A DNA stretch of 64,000 nucleotides from Acanthochlamys bracteata (taxonomy: Eukaryota > Streptophyta > Magnoliopsida > Pandanales > Velloziaceae), in NCBI GenBank assembly GCA_019914995.1, contig CM034126.1:12219001-12283000 (forward strand). The letters run 5' to 3'. The position numbers were made by a program, and so were the translations under genes. The first letter of the stretch is position 1. Each line of letters starts with the position of its first letter. Below the pieces are notes generated by a model, which was given only the letters and a program-made list of their open reading frames with translations, was not told the origin of the DNA and ran no database searches. This document shows, one piece after another, positions 49,169 through 62,140 of this stretch.

Positions 49169-51792
49169 TCAAATCCATGAAGATATATAGTTATATGCTG
49201 AACATGAGAGAAAGACTGAAAAACATGTGCGAATCATTATACATTTTCAATTTAGGGTTTTATCATACTGTTATGCTCAAGAAATCCAAACAGGAGATAA
49301 TGCAAATGATGCTTGAATGAAGTCTATAATAAAAAAAACTGTCTAGGCTTAATTTGTTTGTTGTTTCCATAATTAGTTGGTCAGGTGTGATTAAGCTTTT
49401 GTCATGCGCTACTGACAATCCCACTTAAACACCTAACAATTCTAATCTAGTAACTATCGGTACATCTTTACGGCACTTTAATGGATCTAATCCTTCATTC
49501 AAAGCACAAATTGTGTATTATAATCAAAGTGCTTGTACCTTCAATTGTAACCTCAAATGTGCTTCTCTAGTTCTCTGTTCAATCATTCAGAAGGCTAGCT
49601 ATATATTAAGCACTTGGGAGCTTTCAAAATCACTTTTTCTTCTAGTGCTGAAATATCCATTAAGCTAATTTTGGGATCTACATCTCAACTGTACTATTTT
49701 TCTTGAGGGATAGAGCAATTTTGTTTTGTCAGAACAATCAGATATGGAAATTATGGGATATGTACATTATCATTCATTCTCACAATTTGTAACGTTCATT
49801 TAGCTGCCTTTGGTAAAAAAACATCTCTACATACTGATATCGAGTTCCGAATAGTTAATGGAAGCATGTTGGGAGATGGTGATGTAAAATGTTGCACAGT
49901 TCAGCAAAATGATTTGAAGAGGTACTCACACCTTCGTGTCCATTTGATTTTTTTTCCTGGGAGATTTCTTGTGTTGCATATAAACAGTTGTTGTTCTCCT
50001 ATATTTTCCATGTTATCATTCTGAACCTATATAAGGCAACAGATCTTTGTAAATGGCAATGGTAAAACAGTTATTATCTTGATCTTGTATTTTCTAACCA
50101 TGCATCGCATGTTAGGTTTCCTGCAATGGACAAGTTTTGAATCACAACGAACTGTCAGGTGGGCGTCTCTATTTAATCTAGTACTACTGGCAACTAGAAT
50201 GCTCTAATGCTTTAATTGGTGTTGTTTTAGTTATGAAATAATGCTGTGGTATGACAGTTGTTTATTGCATACTCAACTTTATTTAAGACATGCATTCAAG
50301 TTCACTAGGTTTGATTGGTGATTCATGTGAAGGGATTCAACCATCATGCCTTTCGTGGGTTCAACAGTGTAGATTCGTCTCTATTAAATAAAAAGTAAGA
50401 TAAAATTGAGGTAAATATATTAAGAGTTTCAAAATTCATTGGCTTCAAATTTTTGTTAGATTATTTTTCTAGTGTATAGGTCGAACTCTTCAGATATCTT
50501 ATCTTAATTGCGTCGGATGGCTGGCTCTTGAACGTTGCGTCGGAACGGTGCAGAGACGAGTCGATCGGCCTATATTATAACTTTAACTGATAGTGTGAGA
50601 AAAAAGTTAGAGGACTGTAACTTGCCAATTTCCACTTAACGAGCAATAAATTTGAAGCAAGTTGAGCTCATTGAGCTCTAAAAACTAGCTCTTGAATTGC
50701 AATGGTAGTGTTCAAAGCCAAGTCATGCTATTCTAAATGATCAACATATTTGAAGCACAATAAAGTGTCCGTATGAGAAAAAATATAAGTGACTCATAAT
50801 CTTGTAGTGAGATTGTTAAAATTTAAGAGCGAGTAAATTTATCCTATATTAAATTAAAAATAAGATAGAAAATGAGCTTATATTAGAGTGTAACTCTAAA
50901 ACTAGCTTAAGTTTTTTGGTAAATTTTAGTTTTTTAAATATATGATCTGGATCTTTTAATGTATTATCTTGACTAGCTCTTCTAATATTGTATCTTTCTA
51001 ACATCTTTATACAAGTTGTATACTATTTCTTGCCTCTGTACGTTGACAAATAACAAGATGTGTTGTCGCAACAAAAGCAAGAGGCCCTTGTTCTTCATAG
51101 CTCTATTCGAAAGTGTAACCCAGATTATGTATATACCTTGATACACATTTCACTATGAATTTTCTAAGCAGATTTTTTCAAGTCTTGTCCTTGTGATTTC
51201 AATTGAGCTTCAGGTTTGGTTGTGATTGAAATGTTTCTTCATACTTGATGATTACTTCATGATGGAGATGCAAGCTGGAAAGTGGAAGGAATTGGTAGAC
51301 AGGAAATGATCCTATCTGAGTTTTATTGCAGATCTCACGAAGGGAGGTAACAAACATTGCATGAGACTTATTTTACAGGTTAAGTTTTAGAAGGGGACCA
51401 CGATTCCCATATAACTCACATAATCACATGCCTCTGTTTCAAGTCCCCACCTTTAAAGTTGTGAATTTTTCACCTTGTGAAGTATAACTGCCCAGGTTGA
51501 AACCTCTTTATAACCTTTAGATCTTACGGTCATGAAGAATAGTAGATCCAAGTTAATAATAAAAAAAACAGTAAGTGAATAAAAATGATAATCCACTGCA
51601 TGCCTCTCTCGTGATAATAAAATCATAAATTACAAAGAATCCAAATGAATATATGTTGCAAAGCCGCATCAACAATAATAATACATGAAAACACCAACAA
51701 AAAAAAGAATTGATCATGAATTAATTTTATTTCATTATTCTACATTATCACCTATACCTATCTAGATCTATAGAATAATACAAATAAAGATC
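49169..51792. other. Intergenic region without recognised genes
   Basis: About 2.6 kb between convergent genes (ARM/TPR plus, AGP minus). Beyond the two 3' UTRs nothing is identifiable: no open frame with motifs and no clear repeat. Confidence 0.5.
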
Positions 51793-52642
51793 TTAGAGAA
51801 GCAGCAGCAGACTTGAAGCCAGTAGAGCACTAACGCTGATGAATCCTCCCGCAATCTTCTTCATGCTCAATGCACCACTCTGCATCCACAAAATTCAAAC
51901 AAAAAAAGAACGAAAATGGATCGTTAAATCAATGAGTTCATCAAACAACATTTTAACTAAGGCCCTGAAATCAATAAACTGATCGAAACAAACTTACTGT
52001 GTCGTCGCTGGCAGTTGAGTCAGCAATGGGTCCGGGTGACTCAGCATCGCTGCCGGCGGGTGCTACCGTCGGTGACGTAGAAACAGTTTCTGCCGGTGCT
52101 GGAGCGGGAGCCTTGCTCTTGCCCTTCTTACTCTTTCCCTTCTTTCCTTTGCTCTTGCTCGGCGCCGGAGCGGGCACATCAGCAGCAGGAACAGCAGGAG
52201 AAGCGGCAAGCGGAGACGGAACCGGGGGAGAAGAAACATCAGTAACCGGTGCAGGAGAAGTTGGTGGTGAAACTTCCGGAGCCGGTGCCGGAGGAGAAGA
52301 AACTGGTGCGCGGGTTTTAACAGGTGCCTTGGCCGGAGCCTTAGCAGGTGCTTTCGCCGGGGCTTTAACAGGTGCCTTGGCCGGAGCCTTAGCGGGTGCT
52401 TTCGTGGGGGCTTTAACAGGAGCAGGAGTTGACGAAGCGGAAGGAGAAGGTGATGTTGCGGCGATTAACGGAGCGGAAGGGGCGGCGGTTGGTGATGGGG
52501 ATGGAGTTGGTTTTGGTTTTGTTGTAGTAGGAGCGGCAGCAGTGTCAGCGGCTGGTGCGGCAGCGGGGGCTTGGGCAAGAGTGTGTTGAACTGCAATGCA
52601 GAGGAGTACCGCGAGCGCCAGCGTTACGCGTGCGCCGGCCAT
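51793..52642 (-). CDS. Lysine-rich arabinogalactan protein, two exons, 243 aa
   Basis: Exons are 52642-51998 and 51879-51793 on the minus strand, GT-AG, in frame (732 nt). The protein has a signal peptide (1-23, cleavage before QAPAAAP), then an Ala/Pro/Ser/Thr-rich body. It contains a Lys-Ala-Pro repeat array (about 77-109, units KAPAKAPVKAPAK), a lysine cluster (about 163-177, KSKGKKGKSKKGKSK), and a short hydrophobic tail after SGALSMKK encoded by exon 2. That layout is the classical lysine-rich AGP class (Arabidopsis AGP17, 18 and 19): hydroxyproline O-glycosylated, GPI-anchored cell-surface proteoglycans. The ATG at 52642 is used because the frame upstream starts only with GTG. A TATA box lies at 52741-52749. 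The antisense open frame (51999-52589) is a composition artefact. Confidence 0.93.
52321..52416. repeat. 48-bp tandem duplication within the AGP coding region
   Basis: Two adjacent 48-bp units (52321-52368 and 52369-52416) differ at only about two or three bases. On the minus strand each encodes a 16-residue Lys-Ala-Pro block, so the duplication lengthens the KAP array without shifting the frame. Confidence 0.9.
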
Positions 52643-52740
52643 GTCGATTATCACTGATTCTTCTTCTTTACTGCAACGGAGAAGAAAGAAAACTAACCAA
52701 CAACAATGAGAAAGATGAACGTTAGAGTGAAGAGTTGTGT

Positions 52741-52749
52741 TTATTTATA
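52741..52749 (-). promoter_or_regulatory. TATA box of the AGP gene
   Basis: TATAAATAA on the minus strand lies about 100 bp upstream of the AGP start codon at 52642, a good spacing for a TATA-driven promoter with a ~70-base leader. Confidence 0.6.
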
Positions 52750-53479
52750 GAGAGAGTCGAAGAAAGGATGCGAAAGCGTTGGTTGGAAAACAGAGACTGG
52801 CAGACTGGCGGTGGGCCGCGTGTTAAGTTATATAACCAGCATATACATTGCGGTAGGCATATGAAATTGGCCAAATTAAAATTTCGGTGTTTTTTCAACA
52901 CCTCATTACAGTATCAATTGGGAGTTTCTTAAATTTTTTTCGGGGTGGTTAGGCGAAGTACTGCTTTTTTCTTCCTGTTTTTTTTGCCGTTGAGACTACA
53001 GTACAAATTTCTTTTGCAGCGGCTAGTTTTAGCCTGGCTGGCATTACAACTAACTGCCTCTGCTTGTGGGGTTGCTGTTCTTTGGATTGGCTTACCCGTA
53101 CATTAACTGTTACTGACTGACGTTTTTGCTTGAATTGTATGATAATTAAAAGTATTTTTCTCCTTAATTTTGTTAGAAATGTGGTTGAAATAGTTATAGG
53201 TTCGGCTGGGTTCACAAATATTATAGAAGGTTCCTAGTAAGCATTACATTTTGCAGTTATTATTTTATTATTGTTTATATGGTTCGTAGTACGTATATTA
53301 TGTGCAGTGTTACTTATGAATAATGATAATGGTAGTAATAATATTATTATTATTGTGATTTGCATGAAAATGAGGAATCACTTTTTGTAAGAAACTTCCA
53401 AAAGCTAAAGAAAATGCTCTCTTTGACTTTGCTTGTGAAACTGTAAAGCGAAGTTGCAATAAAAATCAGTCTAAAATTT

Positions 53480-53700
53480 TAGCATGTTTTCAAAATATTT
53501 TATTTAATTTCATCATTTCGTTATTTAATAAATATTTTATAATATTTTTAATTATAAAAAATATAAATGAATTTAATTTTATAAATATGTATATTACAAC
53601 TTTTATATTTCTATAAAATAAAAAAATAATTTATTTAAAAAATTTAATTAAAAAATTTAATTAAAAAATCATATTTTGTTTTGAGTACTTCCAAACGTTC
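53480..53700. repeat. AT-rich dispersed repeat, copy 2
   Basis: A block of TTTAATAAATATTTTATAATATTTTTAA-like words with a short internal duplication of AATTTAATTAAAA, flanked on the right by TTCCAAACGTTC. The flank resembles the CAAACG words beside other copies. Limits are approximate. Confidence 0.45.
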
Positions 53701-54949
53701 TTTACAAGCGGCTCTCTCTCCCAATCAAACTCAAAAAACATATAGAGTCCTGTTTTTATGGTATACAGCTCAAAAAACCAAAGAAACCAATTCATTTGCT
53801 ACGGTGGTTGAATAAAATTGGTCCTTCATATCTTTTCTTTTTCTTTGTTGGTGAGCTGTTAACGCAAGCAAAGATATAATTATGTATGTATCGCATGTAT
53901 GCTACATAAAGGAAAATCAAACATAGACTGAGTTTTGTTTAACGGTCGCACTCACATTTCTTCCTTCCGGTGCTACTGGACCACATCAATCCCTGATTGT
54001 TACAGATGACCAAATCGCATCGATGAACACTAAGCTCAAATTCTCCAGTTGATTATTTGATTTTTGTTTATTTACTAATGACTTTGGAACGTTGGAGGAA
54101 GAAATAAAAAAACATGAAAATGAAGACCGTTCTTTTATCAACTCTGACAAAAATTAAATCTTCTGCTGCATCTACTTGCTACTACTAGCCGTTGCGCGAA
54201 GGTAAACTTGTCAAAACCATATCGAGATTCTTTTAGTTTTTAAGCTCTCGCTGATGTTAAAAGAGAAACTGAAATTGGATATCAGTGTTTTGAATAACAA
54301 TCAAAGGAAATGGCATGCTAGCCAAAGAAAAAAAAAAATCCACTACATGACAATGCCAAGCAATCAAGTTATTTATTTGAAATTTCGAAACCGTGTTTGC
54401 TCGAGTCATTGTCTCGATGGGTTGGCATTCGCTCTACACCGACACTCTTCTTAGTTGTAATCTAATTTCTGTCAATCCCAATTATTGTCCTCCCACTTTT
54501 ATTTCATCAATAATTAACTTGTTTGTGACGAAGGTTTATGAGTTATTAGTTTAATCGTAGCGATGTTTTGAATGTTTTCGAGATAATTGAGAAACGTTGA
54601 ATGGCCTGACATTTTAATGTTTTTTTGGGAGAATTTAGGTCTAATCTTAGAGATATAGTAGATGTCTAAATTATAATACCAAAGTTTATTGGTCAATCAT
54701 TTTGGTCTATAATTATGGTTACTATCATGATCTTTAATGAGCAATTTGGATGGGAGCTGAAAATTACAGAACGATTGAAAGTGAAAATGCTAGGGTATTA
54801 GAGAAAAACGTTATTATTCATGTGAACATTTAACGAAAGAAAATTTATATGTGAATAGTGAAGGTGTATTTGCTGTACACAAGCACAAACTATATTTGGG
54901 AGTATGTTTCGGGTGCCTGTCCCGAGTCCCGACCCACTGCGCGTTTGTT

Positions 54950-55185
54950 TGATCGTTTCAAACGTGACTTTTTAATTTTTTTTATTTCATATTTTTTAAT
55001 ATATAAATATATAAAAAATTTATTTAAAAAATTAGGAAATGTAAAAAATTTTGCGAAGATAAATCTTTTTATTGCATATTTTTATTTTTTTCAGAAGTAA
55101 AAAAATAAAGCTCATTTTTAAAAAAAATAAAATATCTTTTATTTTAAAAAATTTTATTTCATAAATACTTTCAAATACTATCTAC
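54950..55185. repeat. AT-rich dispersed repeat, copy 3
   Basis: The block begins near CGTTTCAAACG and runs through TTTCATATTTTTTAATATAT, AAAAAATTTATTTAAAAAAT, TTTTATTGCATATTTTTAT, AAAAAATAAAGCTCATTTTT and ATTTTATTTCATA. The copy at 59590-59830 matches it closely in the opposite orientation. Confidence 0.6.
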
Positions 55186-55479
55186 CTACCTCAGTAGAGA
55201 GAAAAAAAAAAATTCTCTCTATTATTTTGTTCAAGTTTAGACTATATAAATAAATTTGACATCATAAAACTTTTACAAGTATAAAATTTATTTTATTAAT
55301 TAAAAAATGAAGTGTATTTTTAAAAAAATTTTAAATAATTTTTTTTCTATAAAGTTGCTTATTTTAAGTACTCTCAATGTTAAGGCCGCTTACATTCATG
55401 ACCAAGTCTACATTGAGCAATCCTCAAAAGCTAGTAGGCTTATTTATGAGGCTTTTGGTATTACTTATTCTAAAAATAA

Positions 55480-55720
55480 TTTTTTTAATTTTTAATTTCA
55501 TATTTTTAATATATTTTTTATAAGTATTTAATAAATTTATTTTAAATTTTAAAAAATATTAGAAAAATTTTACGTAGTGAAATTTTCTTATTATATATTT
55601 TTATTATTTTTCTTGAGATAAAAAATAGAGCTATTTTTCAAAAAAAATAAATATATTCTCTATTTTAGAAAAAATTTATTTCAAAAAGTATGTTCGAAAG
55701 AAAAAAACGAGCTTTTATAA
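55480..55720. repeat. AT-rich dispersed repeat, copy 4
   Basis: Same word order as copy 3: TTTTTAATTTCATATTTTTAA, AAATTTATTTTAAATTTT, AAAATTTTACGTAGTG, TTATTATATATTTTTATTA, GATAAAAAATAGAGCTATTTTT and AAAAATTTATTTCAAAAAG. Confidence 0.55.
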
Positions 55721-56888
55721 AATGAAATATTTTTTTGAGAAAAATGTTTTATTTTTTAATCTAAAAAATTAATAAAATTAATCAATAATAAAATCCTACG
55801 ACATAGAATTTTTTATATTTTTTTAATTTTAAAATAAAATATATAGTATATTGTAAAAGCTTTATTGTAAAACATAAATAAAAATTAAATAAAAAACAGT
55901 AGAAAAGTAGAACCAACTATGTTAGAAATAAAACTTAAAATTTGGTGACTTAAAGTGTGTTTTTTAACAGAAATTACTTAAAAGTGAATTGTTAAAAAAT
56001 AAGTTACTATAAATAATTAAAAAATAAATTTAATTTTATATTTTTTGCAAATATAAATAAATTAAAAGTAAATTTTTATATTTTTTTATAGTTGAAAGTG
56101 AGCTTAAAAGTAAATTTTTAATAGAAATAATTAAGGTATAAAGATGAAGCAACGAATTATAGACATCTATAATCAAAGAGTAAACCATAGTGAATCAAGT
56201 CGTTTTTATAACTATTGTTGAACTTGATTTAAATTCATTACTTTTCTATCTTGAATACTGTAGTTTTCTTGAATCCTATTAAATAGTAATAAGCATGTTT
56301 ACTTACAAGAAAGTGAATTTTTAAAAATAAATTTGTAATAATAAGTTTGCAGAACTGAATATAATAAATTATTAAATGAGACTTTTTAGCTAAAATATTT
56401 TTTTCAGATGAAGTAAATGCTCTATGTCGATTAACGCAATCAACCATTTTGTAATTTCCTATTGGAGACTTGGAGAGGCAGGGTTTATAGTGATTGACGG
56501 ACTGGGCTGGCTCCATCGTAACTCTTGAAACAAGTAGGCCCTTTATGTTACCGTAGAATTTGGTTGGGCTCTATGAGCCTAGAATATTGTAGAAGGCCTC
56601 TTTTGTTCTAGTGATTATTTTCTCAAAGTTTAGCAATTTAGTTCTGGTTTATTATCCCAGGTTCTGTTCTCTCTATTTTATTCACTCTTTTTTTATTTCA
56701 CCTCGTTGAAATTCCATCAGGAGAAAAAAACTCAACGGTGCAAGATCTGTTCTCCGAAATCAGAACGGAAGAGCAATCCTTTCTTATTTCATTTTTCCAG
56801 AACAACCATTCCCTCTCTCGTCCTTCCCTCTTCTTCGAGTCCCAGGACACTTACCTAACCCAATCTCTCGAAACATTTTCAAAACCCT

Positions 56889-58561
56889 ATGACCATGGCC
56901 TCCACAACCATCGCCATCTCCTCTCTTGCCACCGCTGCTGGAATCGCCTGCCATCCTCCTCCACCGCAGCTTCCTCGCTTTGCTTCCTTCCCTCGCCGTA
57001 GCTCTCTTGTTATTTATGCCGCGGCTTCATCGAAGACAGCGGCAGCAGCGACAGCGGAGAAAAAGCAGAGGGAGCCTAGAGGGATAACAAAGCCTCGTCC
57101 TATCACGCCACAGCTTCAGGCACTGCTTGGAGTTTCGGAGATTCCTCGCACTCAGGCGTTGAAGCAAATATGGGTTTACATCAAGGAAAACAATCTCCAG
57201 GTCTACACTTAGCTTACGTTACACTTAGTAATCCTCTTTTTTTTTCAATCTTTAAAATTTAAATTGAAAGAAGAATTCCTGTTTGTTTAGCAAGACTAGG
57301 CTAGGAAGTCATTGTTACTTTGGTGCCATGGGTAGTTGTTATATCATTGTTTGTAATGTTTAGGTTGAGGTGTTAAACAAACGTTTAATTGTTAGAACTT
57401 ATAGACTGATCGGAGAATGGATGCACGTCTTATAGATGGTAGTACCATTGTTCCACCTAATGACTCTATTACTGGATGCTAAGATCTTGTGCGAATAGTT
57501 CTGAATCAGCTGAGGCAGTAATGAATTACTGTTGTTAAGTAGATATAACTGGTGGTATATGGAAAATGATGGCTGTTTCTGGCATTTTTTCTTCTGTGTT
57601 ACTCGAGATTATTCTTCCAGCAGAGATAACCGGTTGTAGTTGTTACATTATTTACCTGAGTTGGTAGAGTTAATAGGAGCAAGGACATTCATGGTTCTTG
57701 TTGAAGCACTTGATATAGGATTCCTTGATTTCCTTCTGAGACTGGATATTGGGTACTGCCGGTTCTGGTTTTAAGTTTCCCCAAACTACTTGAAGTTTCA
57801 GATGTCACAGAATAGCATTTTCTGGGGCAATAATATGTAAGGTAATTTCTTCTTTGGTTAACTGGGATATCTAATTAAGAAAATGTGCTAGCAGTTAGGT
57901 GAATTTTCATCTAAGACATTTTAAGGGCTACATTTGGTGCACATAAGTTGCCTGTGCCAGTTTAGTCAGAATGTGAATAAATTTTTCATTGTATCGATGG
58001 TTTGTTTTCTGTAAGCATTGCCGCTATTTACATTTTAGCGAAGTTTACTCAGCCAAGTTTAGCTGTCTGATAGATGTTAGCTGCTATTTTACTGTAATAG
58101 GAACTTATGGAATATAAACCTCACTTTAACTGGTCCTTATCGAGTCAGCGAAAGGAAGTATACAAGGAAGTATTTAATACACTAACTTTCACAAGAAAAC
58201 AGTTATTTCAAAAGTTGTTTACTGAATGATCTTGAAAATATAACTCACTGTGCTTCTTGAATGCACATGTCTGATACATGTTCAAGAATGAATCTGATCA
58301 GTTTCACTCTTAATGTCCTGATGTGGCAAAGGGTGACTTTTAATCAAAGTACAGATAATGACCAGTTGATTTTTGTTGATACTTTGTGCTTCACTTTAAA
58401 TCTTATGATGGGCACTCATTAATCTAAAGTTCGTCTTTATGCAGGATCCAGAGAACAAGAAGATTATAGTATGTGACGAGAAGCTGAAGAACATCTTTGG
58501 TCGAGATCGTGTCGGGTTTCTTGAGATATCAGGCTTGCTTAATCCTCACTTCCGCAAGTGA
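56889..58561 (+). CDS. SWIB/MDM2-domain protein, plastid-targeted, two exons, 142 aa
   Basis: Exon 1 is 56889-57200 and exon 2 is 58445-58561, GT-AG, in frame (429 nt). The first ~45 residues (MTMASTTIAISSLATAAG..., with RFASFPRRSS) are Ser/Ala/Arg rich with no acidic residue, a good chloroplast transit peptide. The SWIB fold follows from about residue 66: RPITPQLQALLGVSEIPRTQ, then LKQIWVYIKENNLQDPENKK, CDEKLKNIFGRDRVGF and SGLLNPHFRK at the C-terminus. Stand-alone SWIB proteins in plants occur in the nucleus, chloroplast and mitochondria, and several are associated with plastid nucleoids, where they are thought to help compact or organise DNA. The start could also be the Met at 56895 (third codon); the difference is two residues. 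Confidence 0.92.
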
Positions 58562-59589
58562 AATGCCTTTATTAGCTGGCTTTTGTGCATCGGCAGCTCT
58601 ATGGTTGTCTGCATGGAAGTAGGTAGAACATGATGACCCTTTGTTCAAGTTTTAGAAGACTGCTCTAGTTTGCAAGTATGACTTGCTAGTCTTGTGTCTG
58701 TTTTGGATTGGACTGGTTATTGTGGCGACAGTAGGTACCTTTTGCTTCTAACTGCTATTGCAAGGTCTTGTATACTTCCCCTTTGTTGTTACCTGTCTTG
58801 AAGCAGATATTATTCAAGGAATTGTAGGTCCAAGGTTTTGAGGGGGAGCAATATGTAGTGGAACTATGCTCATGATCTGCTCTTTGCTGAATATAGTTTT
58901 AAGTACTGATAGAGTTAACTCTTTTTATGCTTTTGCTTCCAGAATGATATATGAGATTAGTTCTTAACTTTGCTAATTCGGATGAACTTAATTCTTAGTT
59001 TTTCTCTATGATTAGCATGCTCTGTTTAGCAGTAGTTGGTTTTACTTGTGCGCATGAGTTTGTCATCCTGTGGATTGATCTTTTCAGCAAGTGACTCATC
59101 ATGGACTCACTTTGAAGTAGGTGGTTTTATGTTTTAAATGCCATTTCATTTTTAAAAAATTTTGTTTAAGGATGCTTGATTGTGGGATTAGCTATCTTTT
59201 CCCAAAGCTGAAAGCTTTAATTGTCTGTGCAAGACTGGAATGTTAGCGTTTTGTGAACTGCATTGGGCTTGGGCTGATATTCTATTCCAGAAAATAGTAA
59301 GTCCAGATTAAGCACTTGGCATGAAGCATATGTTGCTCTTGAAAGCACCCCTGCAAAATTTCTTGTCCAGATTTTAAGGGCATTCGGCATCTGTGATGAC
59401 CGTTTATTGGAGATATTGCTTATATTCAGCCTTGCGCCTGAAAGTTCTTCTAGGAACAGGAGCTGTATAAAGAGATTCTGATGTGTTGACCAAAAACATG
59501 TCGGCTAAGCAGTGCATGCAGTACAAAAGCTCCATTGAAGCATCAACTGGTCATATAGAACCCACTTGGTTTGATTGTTAAGTGTGGGG

Positions 59590-59830
59590 AGTACGTATGA
59601 AATAAAATTTTTTTGAAATAAAAAATATTTTTATTTTTTTTAAAAAATGAGTTTTATTTTTTTATTTTTAAAAATATAATAAAAATATATAATAAAAAAA
59701 TTTTAATTCGTAAAATTTTTTTATATTTTTAAAATTTTTAAATTTTTAAATAAATTTTTTATATATATTAAAAAATATAAAATAAAAAAAATAGATAAAT
59801 TTCGTTTGAAACGCTATGCCAAACGCAGCC
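59590..59830. repeat. AT-rich dispersed repeat, copy 5 (inverted)
   Basis: The reverse complement closely follows the copy at 54950-55185, including CGTTTCAAACG, TTTTATATTTTTTAATATATA, AAAAAATTTATTTAAAAATT and AAAACTCATTTTTTAAAAAAA. The flank CCAAACGCAGCC is like the termini of plant MITEs. Confidence 0.6.
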
Positions 59831-59864
59831 TAAATTTCAATCATAATCTATTTTTTTATTAGGA

Positions 59865-60095
59865 GAATGTTTGGCATTATTTATAAATTTTTTTAATTCT
59901 AACTTTTACTTTTTCTAATAAATTCTTTATTTTTACAAAAAATTAAAAATATAAAAAAATTTTATGTCTTGAGATTTATTATTATTTATTACTATTTTAG
60001 ATATAAAAAAAGTAGAGTTAGTTTTTTTAAAAATATCTTTTATTTTAAAAGAAATTTCAAAAGCAATTTCAAATATTTTCTAAACTCTTGTGTTT
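59865..60095. repeat. AT-rich dispersed repeat, copy 6
   Basis: The block starts near AGGAGAATGTTTGGCATTATTT and contains TCTAATAAATTCTTTATTTT, AAATTTTATGTCTTGAG, TTATTATTTATTACTATTTT, AAAAAAGTAGAGTTAGTTTTT and ATATCTTTTATTTTAAAAG, in the same order as the other copies. Confidence 0.5.
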
Positions 60096-60599
60096 CAGCT
60101 AAAATTGTCGGCTGCATTCTTAATACTCGACAGCCTACCTCGGTAAGCTAACGTATGCAAATATTAAAGGTCTAGAGGCAAATGCAAAGCTACTGATGAT
60201 CTCTAGGTCTAGTGTTGTTGATAAATTACTTTTTACGTTGTCATCCTCTATGCCTCACTCATGAGGAAACTTAAGGTTGCATTTCTACATGTCTGAGAGG
60301 CTTGGTCGTGGAAAAAATTATCTCTTGTGATAATGTTTGCTTAATCTTTGTTGCTGCATCTATTGTATGAAAATTTGCTTCAACTTACTAGTGTTCACAG
60401 CTTCTTGAAAGGAGTGCGCAAATCACATTAAAGCGAACAATCTCAGTTGTATCTTAAAATTCTAGTAACTCTTCTACTGTTACTTCTAGTTCTTCTCTGA
60501 CTGACAGGTTCACTTCAGCAAGTATACAGCAAAAAAGAGCTACTAAGTCCAAAAAGCTTGAATGAACGGTAAGAAGCACCCTGCCTGCCTTTCATTCCA

Positions 60600-60785
60600 C
60601 AAATATTTAAAAGAGTTTTTGTTCTACTTTTTATTCTAAAAAATATTTTATAATTTCAATATTTTATAGAATGTAATTAAAAATATAAAAAATTTACATT
60701 ATAAATTATTATTATTATTTAGATAAAAAATAAATTTTATTTTTTGTATAAAAATATTTTTGTATTTAAAACAATCTTGTTTCAT
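60600..60785. repeat. AT-rich dispersed repeat, copy 7
   Basis: The block contains TTTATTCTAAAAAATATTTTA, AAAAATATAAAAAATTTACA, TTATTATTATTATTTAGA, AAAAAATAAATTTTATTTTTTG and ends near CTTGTTTCATAACACC. Similar order to the other copies, but more diverged. Confidence 0.4.
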
Positions 60786-61997
60786 AACACCTCACGGCAT
60801 TTTTAAGGTCTGTGACAGTGTTGTTTTATGGGTGTCATGCATGATGTCCTCAAAGTGGAAAACTAGGAACTTCGCATCTGATCAGAACATGGTATCTTGG
60901 ACCTTGTTTACTGTTATATGTCTTTATTACTCCATCACATGATTCACATTTGTTAGGACACTTGTATATATAAACTGTTCGAACTTTGTTCATCATAAAT
61001 GAGGAAAGATGGAAGTTGGTTTCCCTGCCATCTCAAATAGAATATTTCATTATGAGAGATACTTGATTTAGTGTTGGTCTACCTAATTGAGTTTGTTCTT
61101 TCTACTTTTAGATTAAATATCAGAACCGTGTTAGACGTGATCTAATTTAGGAGTAGAATATCATGTGATTTGGGCAACAACAGCAGAAGTTAAGAGATAT
61201 TGCATCAAGGATTCAGCTTAACATAATAAATTGAAAACTAAAGTAGAATAGAGTGAAAGGAAACATAGACACGTCACCTTCTTTATATTAACGGAGACAT
61301 AATCAGACGACTAATATTTTTTAGTTTGGTCTCTTGGTTGGTTTCCCCAAGTTCACAACTCCCATCAAATAGATAAAAGTGTGTTGTTATTAACAAATGT
61401 TGTAATGTAGTTGGTGGAAGTTTCCCATATTAATAAATTATTAAGCTGGTTGTTTACTATTGAAAGATTCACATATATAAATAAACACTACAAAGAGAAG
61501 GCCAATGAATTCTAGTCAAAAGAAGAAAAGATACAAAGGTTGGTGAATTTGATTAGGTAGCACATGGGAGCTTTCAAAACTTTCCCTACCATGCCATTGC
61601 TGCTAATGTTCTGCTATACTGCTATGCAATGCAATTGCAATGATACCTTCGCATGCCTTAGATTACAGTCTCATCTCTGCCCTTCATCCAAAGGCAAGAC
61701 AGAGCAAAATGGTCCCGTCGCCTTTGGTCAATAAAGTCTAGCATTAGCCTGCAATGGCTTTTGAATGGAAGCTCGCGAGCAGTACGTGGACCCTAATCTT
61801 TTATTCAATAAACAACAATTGCAAGATTCCGAGATTTGAAAAAATCCATCAACACAAGAGAATCAACGAACAGCAAATCTGAATATGCAGAAACAGAAAA
61901 CCATATACCAAAATCAAAACCCAATGGCGATCGAAATTTCAATACTTGATATAATAGTTCCAGAAACAAAAAATTTGGAGAAATAAGAGAGGAATAC

Positions 61998-62140
61998 CTC
62001 AGATCAGATAAGACTAGATTTCATAAAGCGTCGGAGATCGATTCAGGGAGCGGTGTTGGCAATTCGGCTAGCTTTAGAGGGATCTCCGAGAAGGATCGAG
62101 AGAGTAAACAGAAAAATTGTGAAAATTTCATAAGAAATTT
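61998..62140 (-). other. Possible orphan 5' leader exon
   Basis: On the minus strand the sequence resembles a plant 5' UTR (CTCTCTCGATCCTTCTCGG..., CTCCGACGC...) and ends ATCTGAG followed by GTATTCC, a plausible donor at 61997-61996. No coding exon was recognised downstream (toward lower coordinates), so it may belong to a non-coding transcript, a gene remnant, or nothing. Confidence 0.25.

Larger units (their letters stand above)
52750..56888. other. AT-rich intergenic region with several repeat copies
   Basis: About 4.1 kb between two divergent genes, AGP (minus) and SWIB (plus). It contains AT-rich repeat blocks and no open frame with recognisable features. The final ~150 bp before 56889 is CT-rich and is probably the SWIB leader. 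Confidence 0.5.

Noticed and set aside
51999..52589. A 196-codon Gly/Ala-rich open frame on the plus strand
   Set aside because: It is the antisense of the AGP exon; GC-rich Pro/Ala codons leave the other strand open. The minus strand has the signal peptide, splice sites and GPI tail.
61560..61800. Possible microRNA precursor (a CTTTCCCTACCATGCC word resembling miR482-type sequences)
   Set aside because: No matching star arm within about 200 bases on either strand, and the word does not match a known mature sequence closely.
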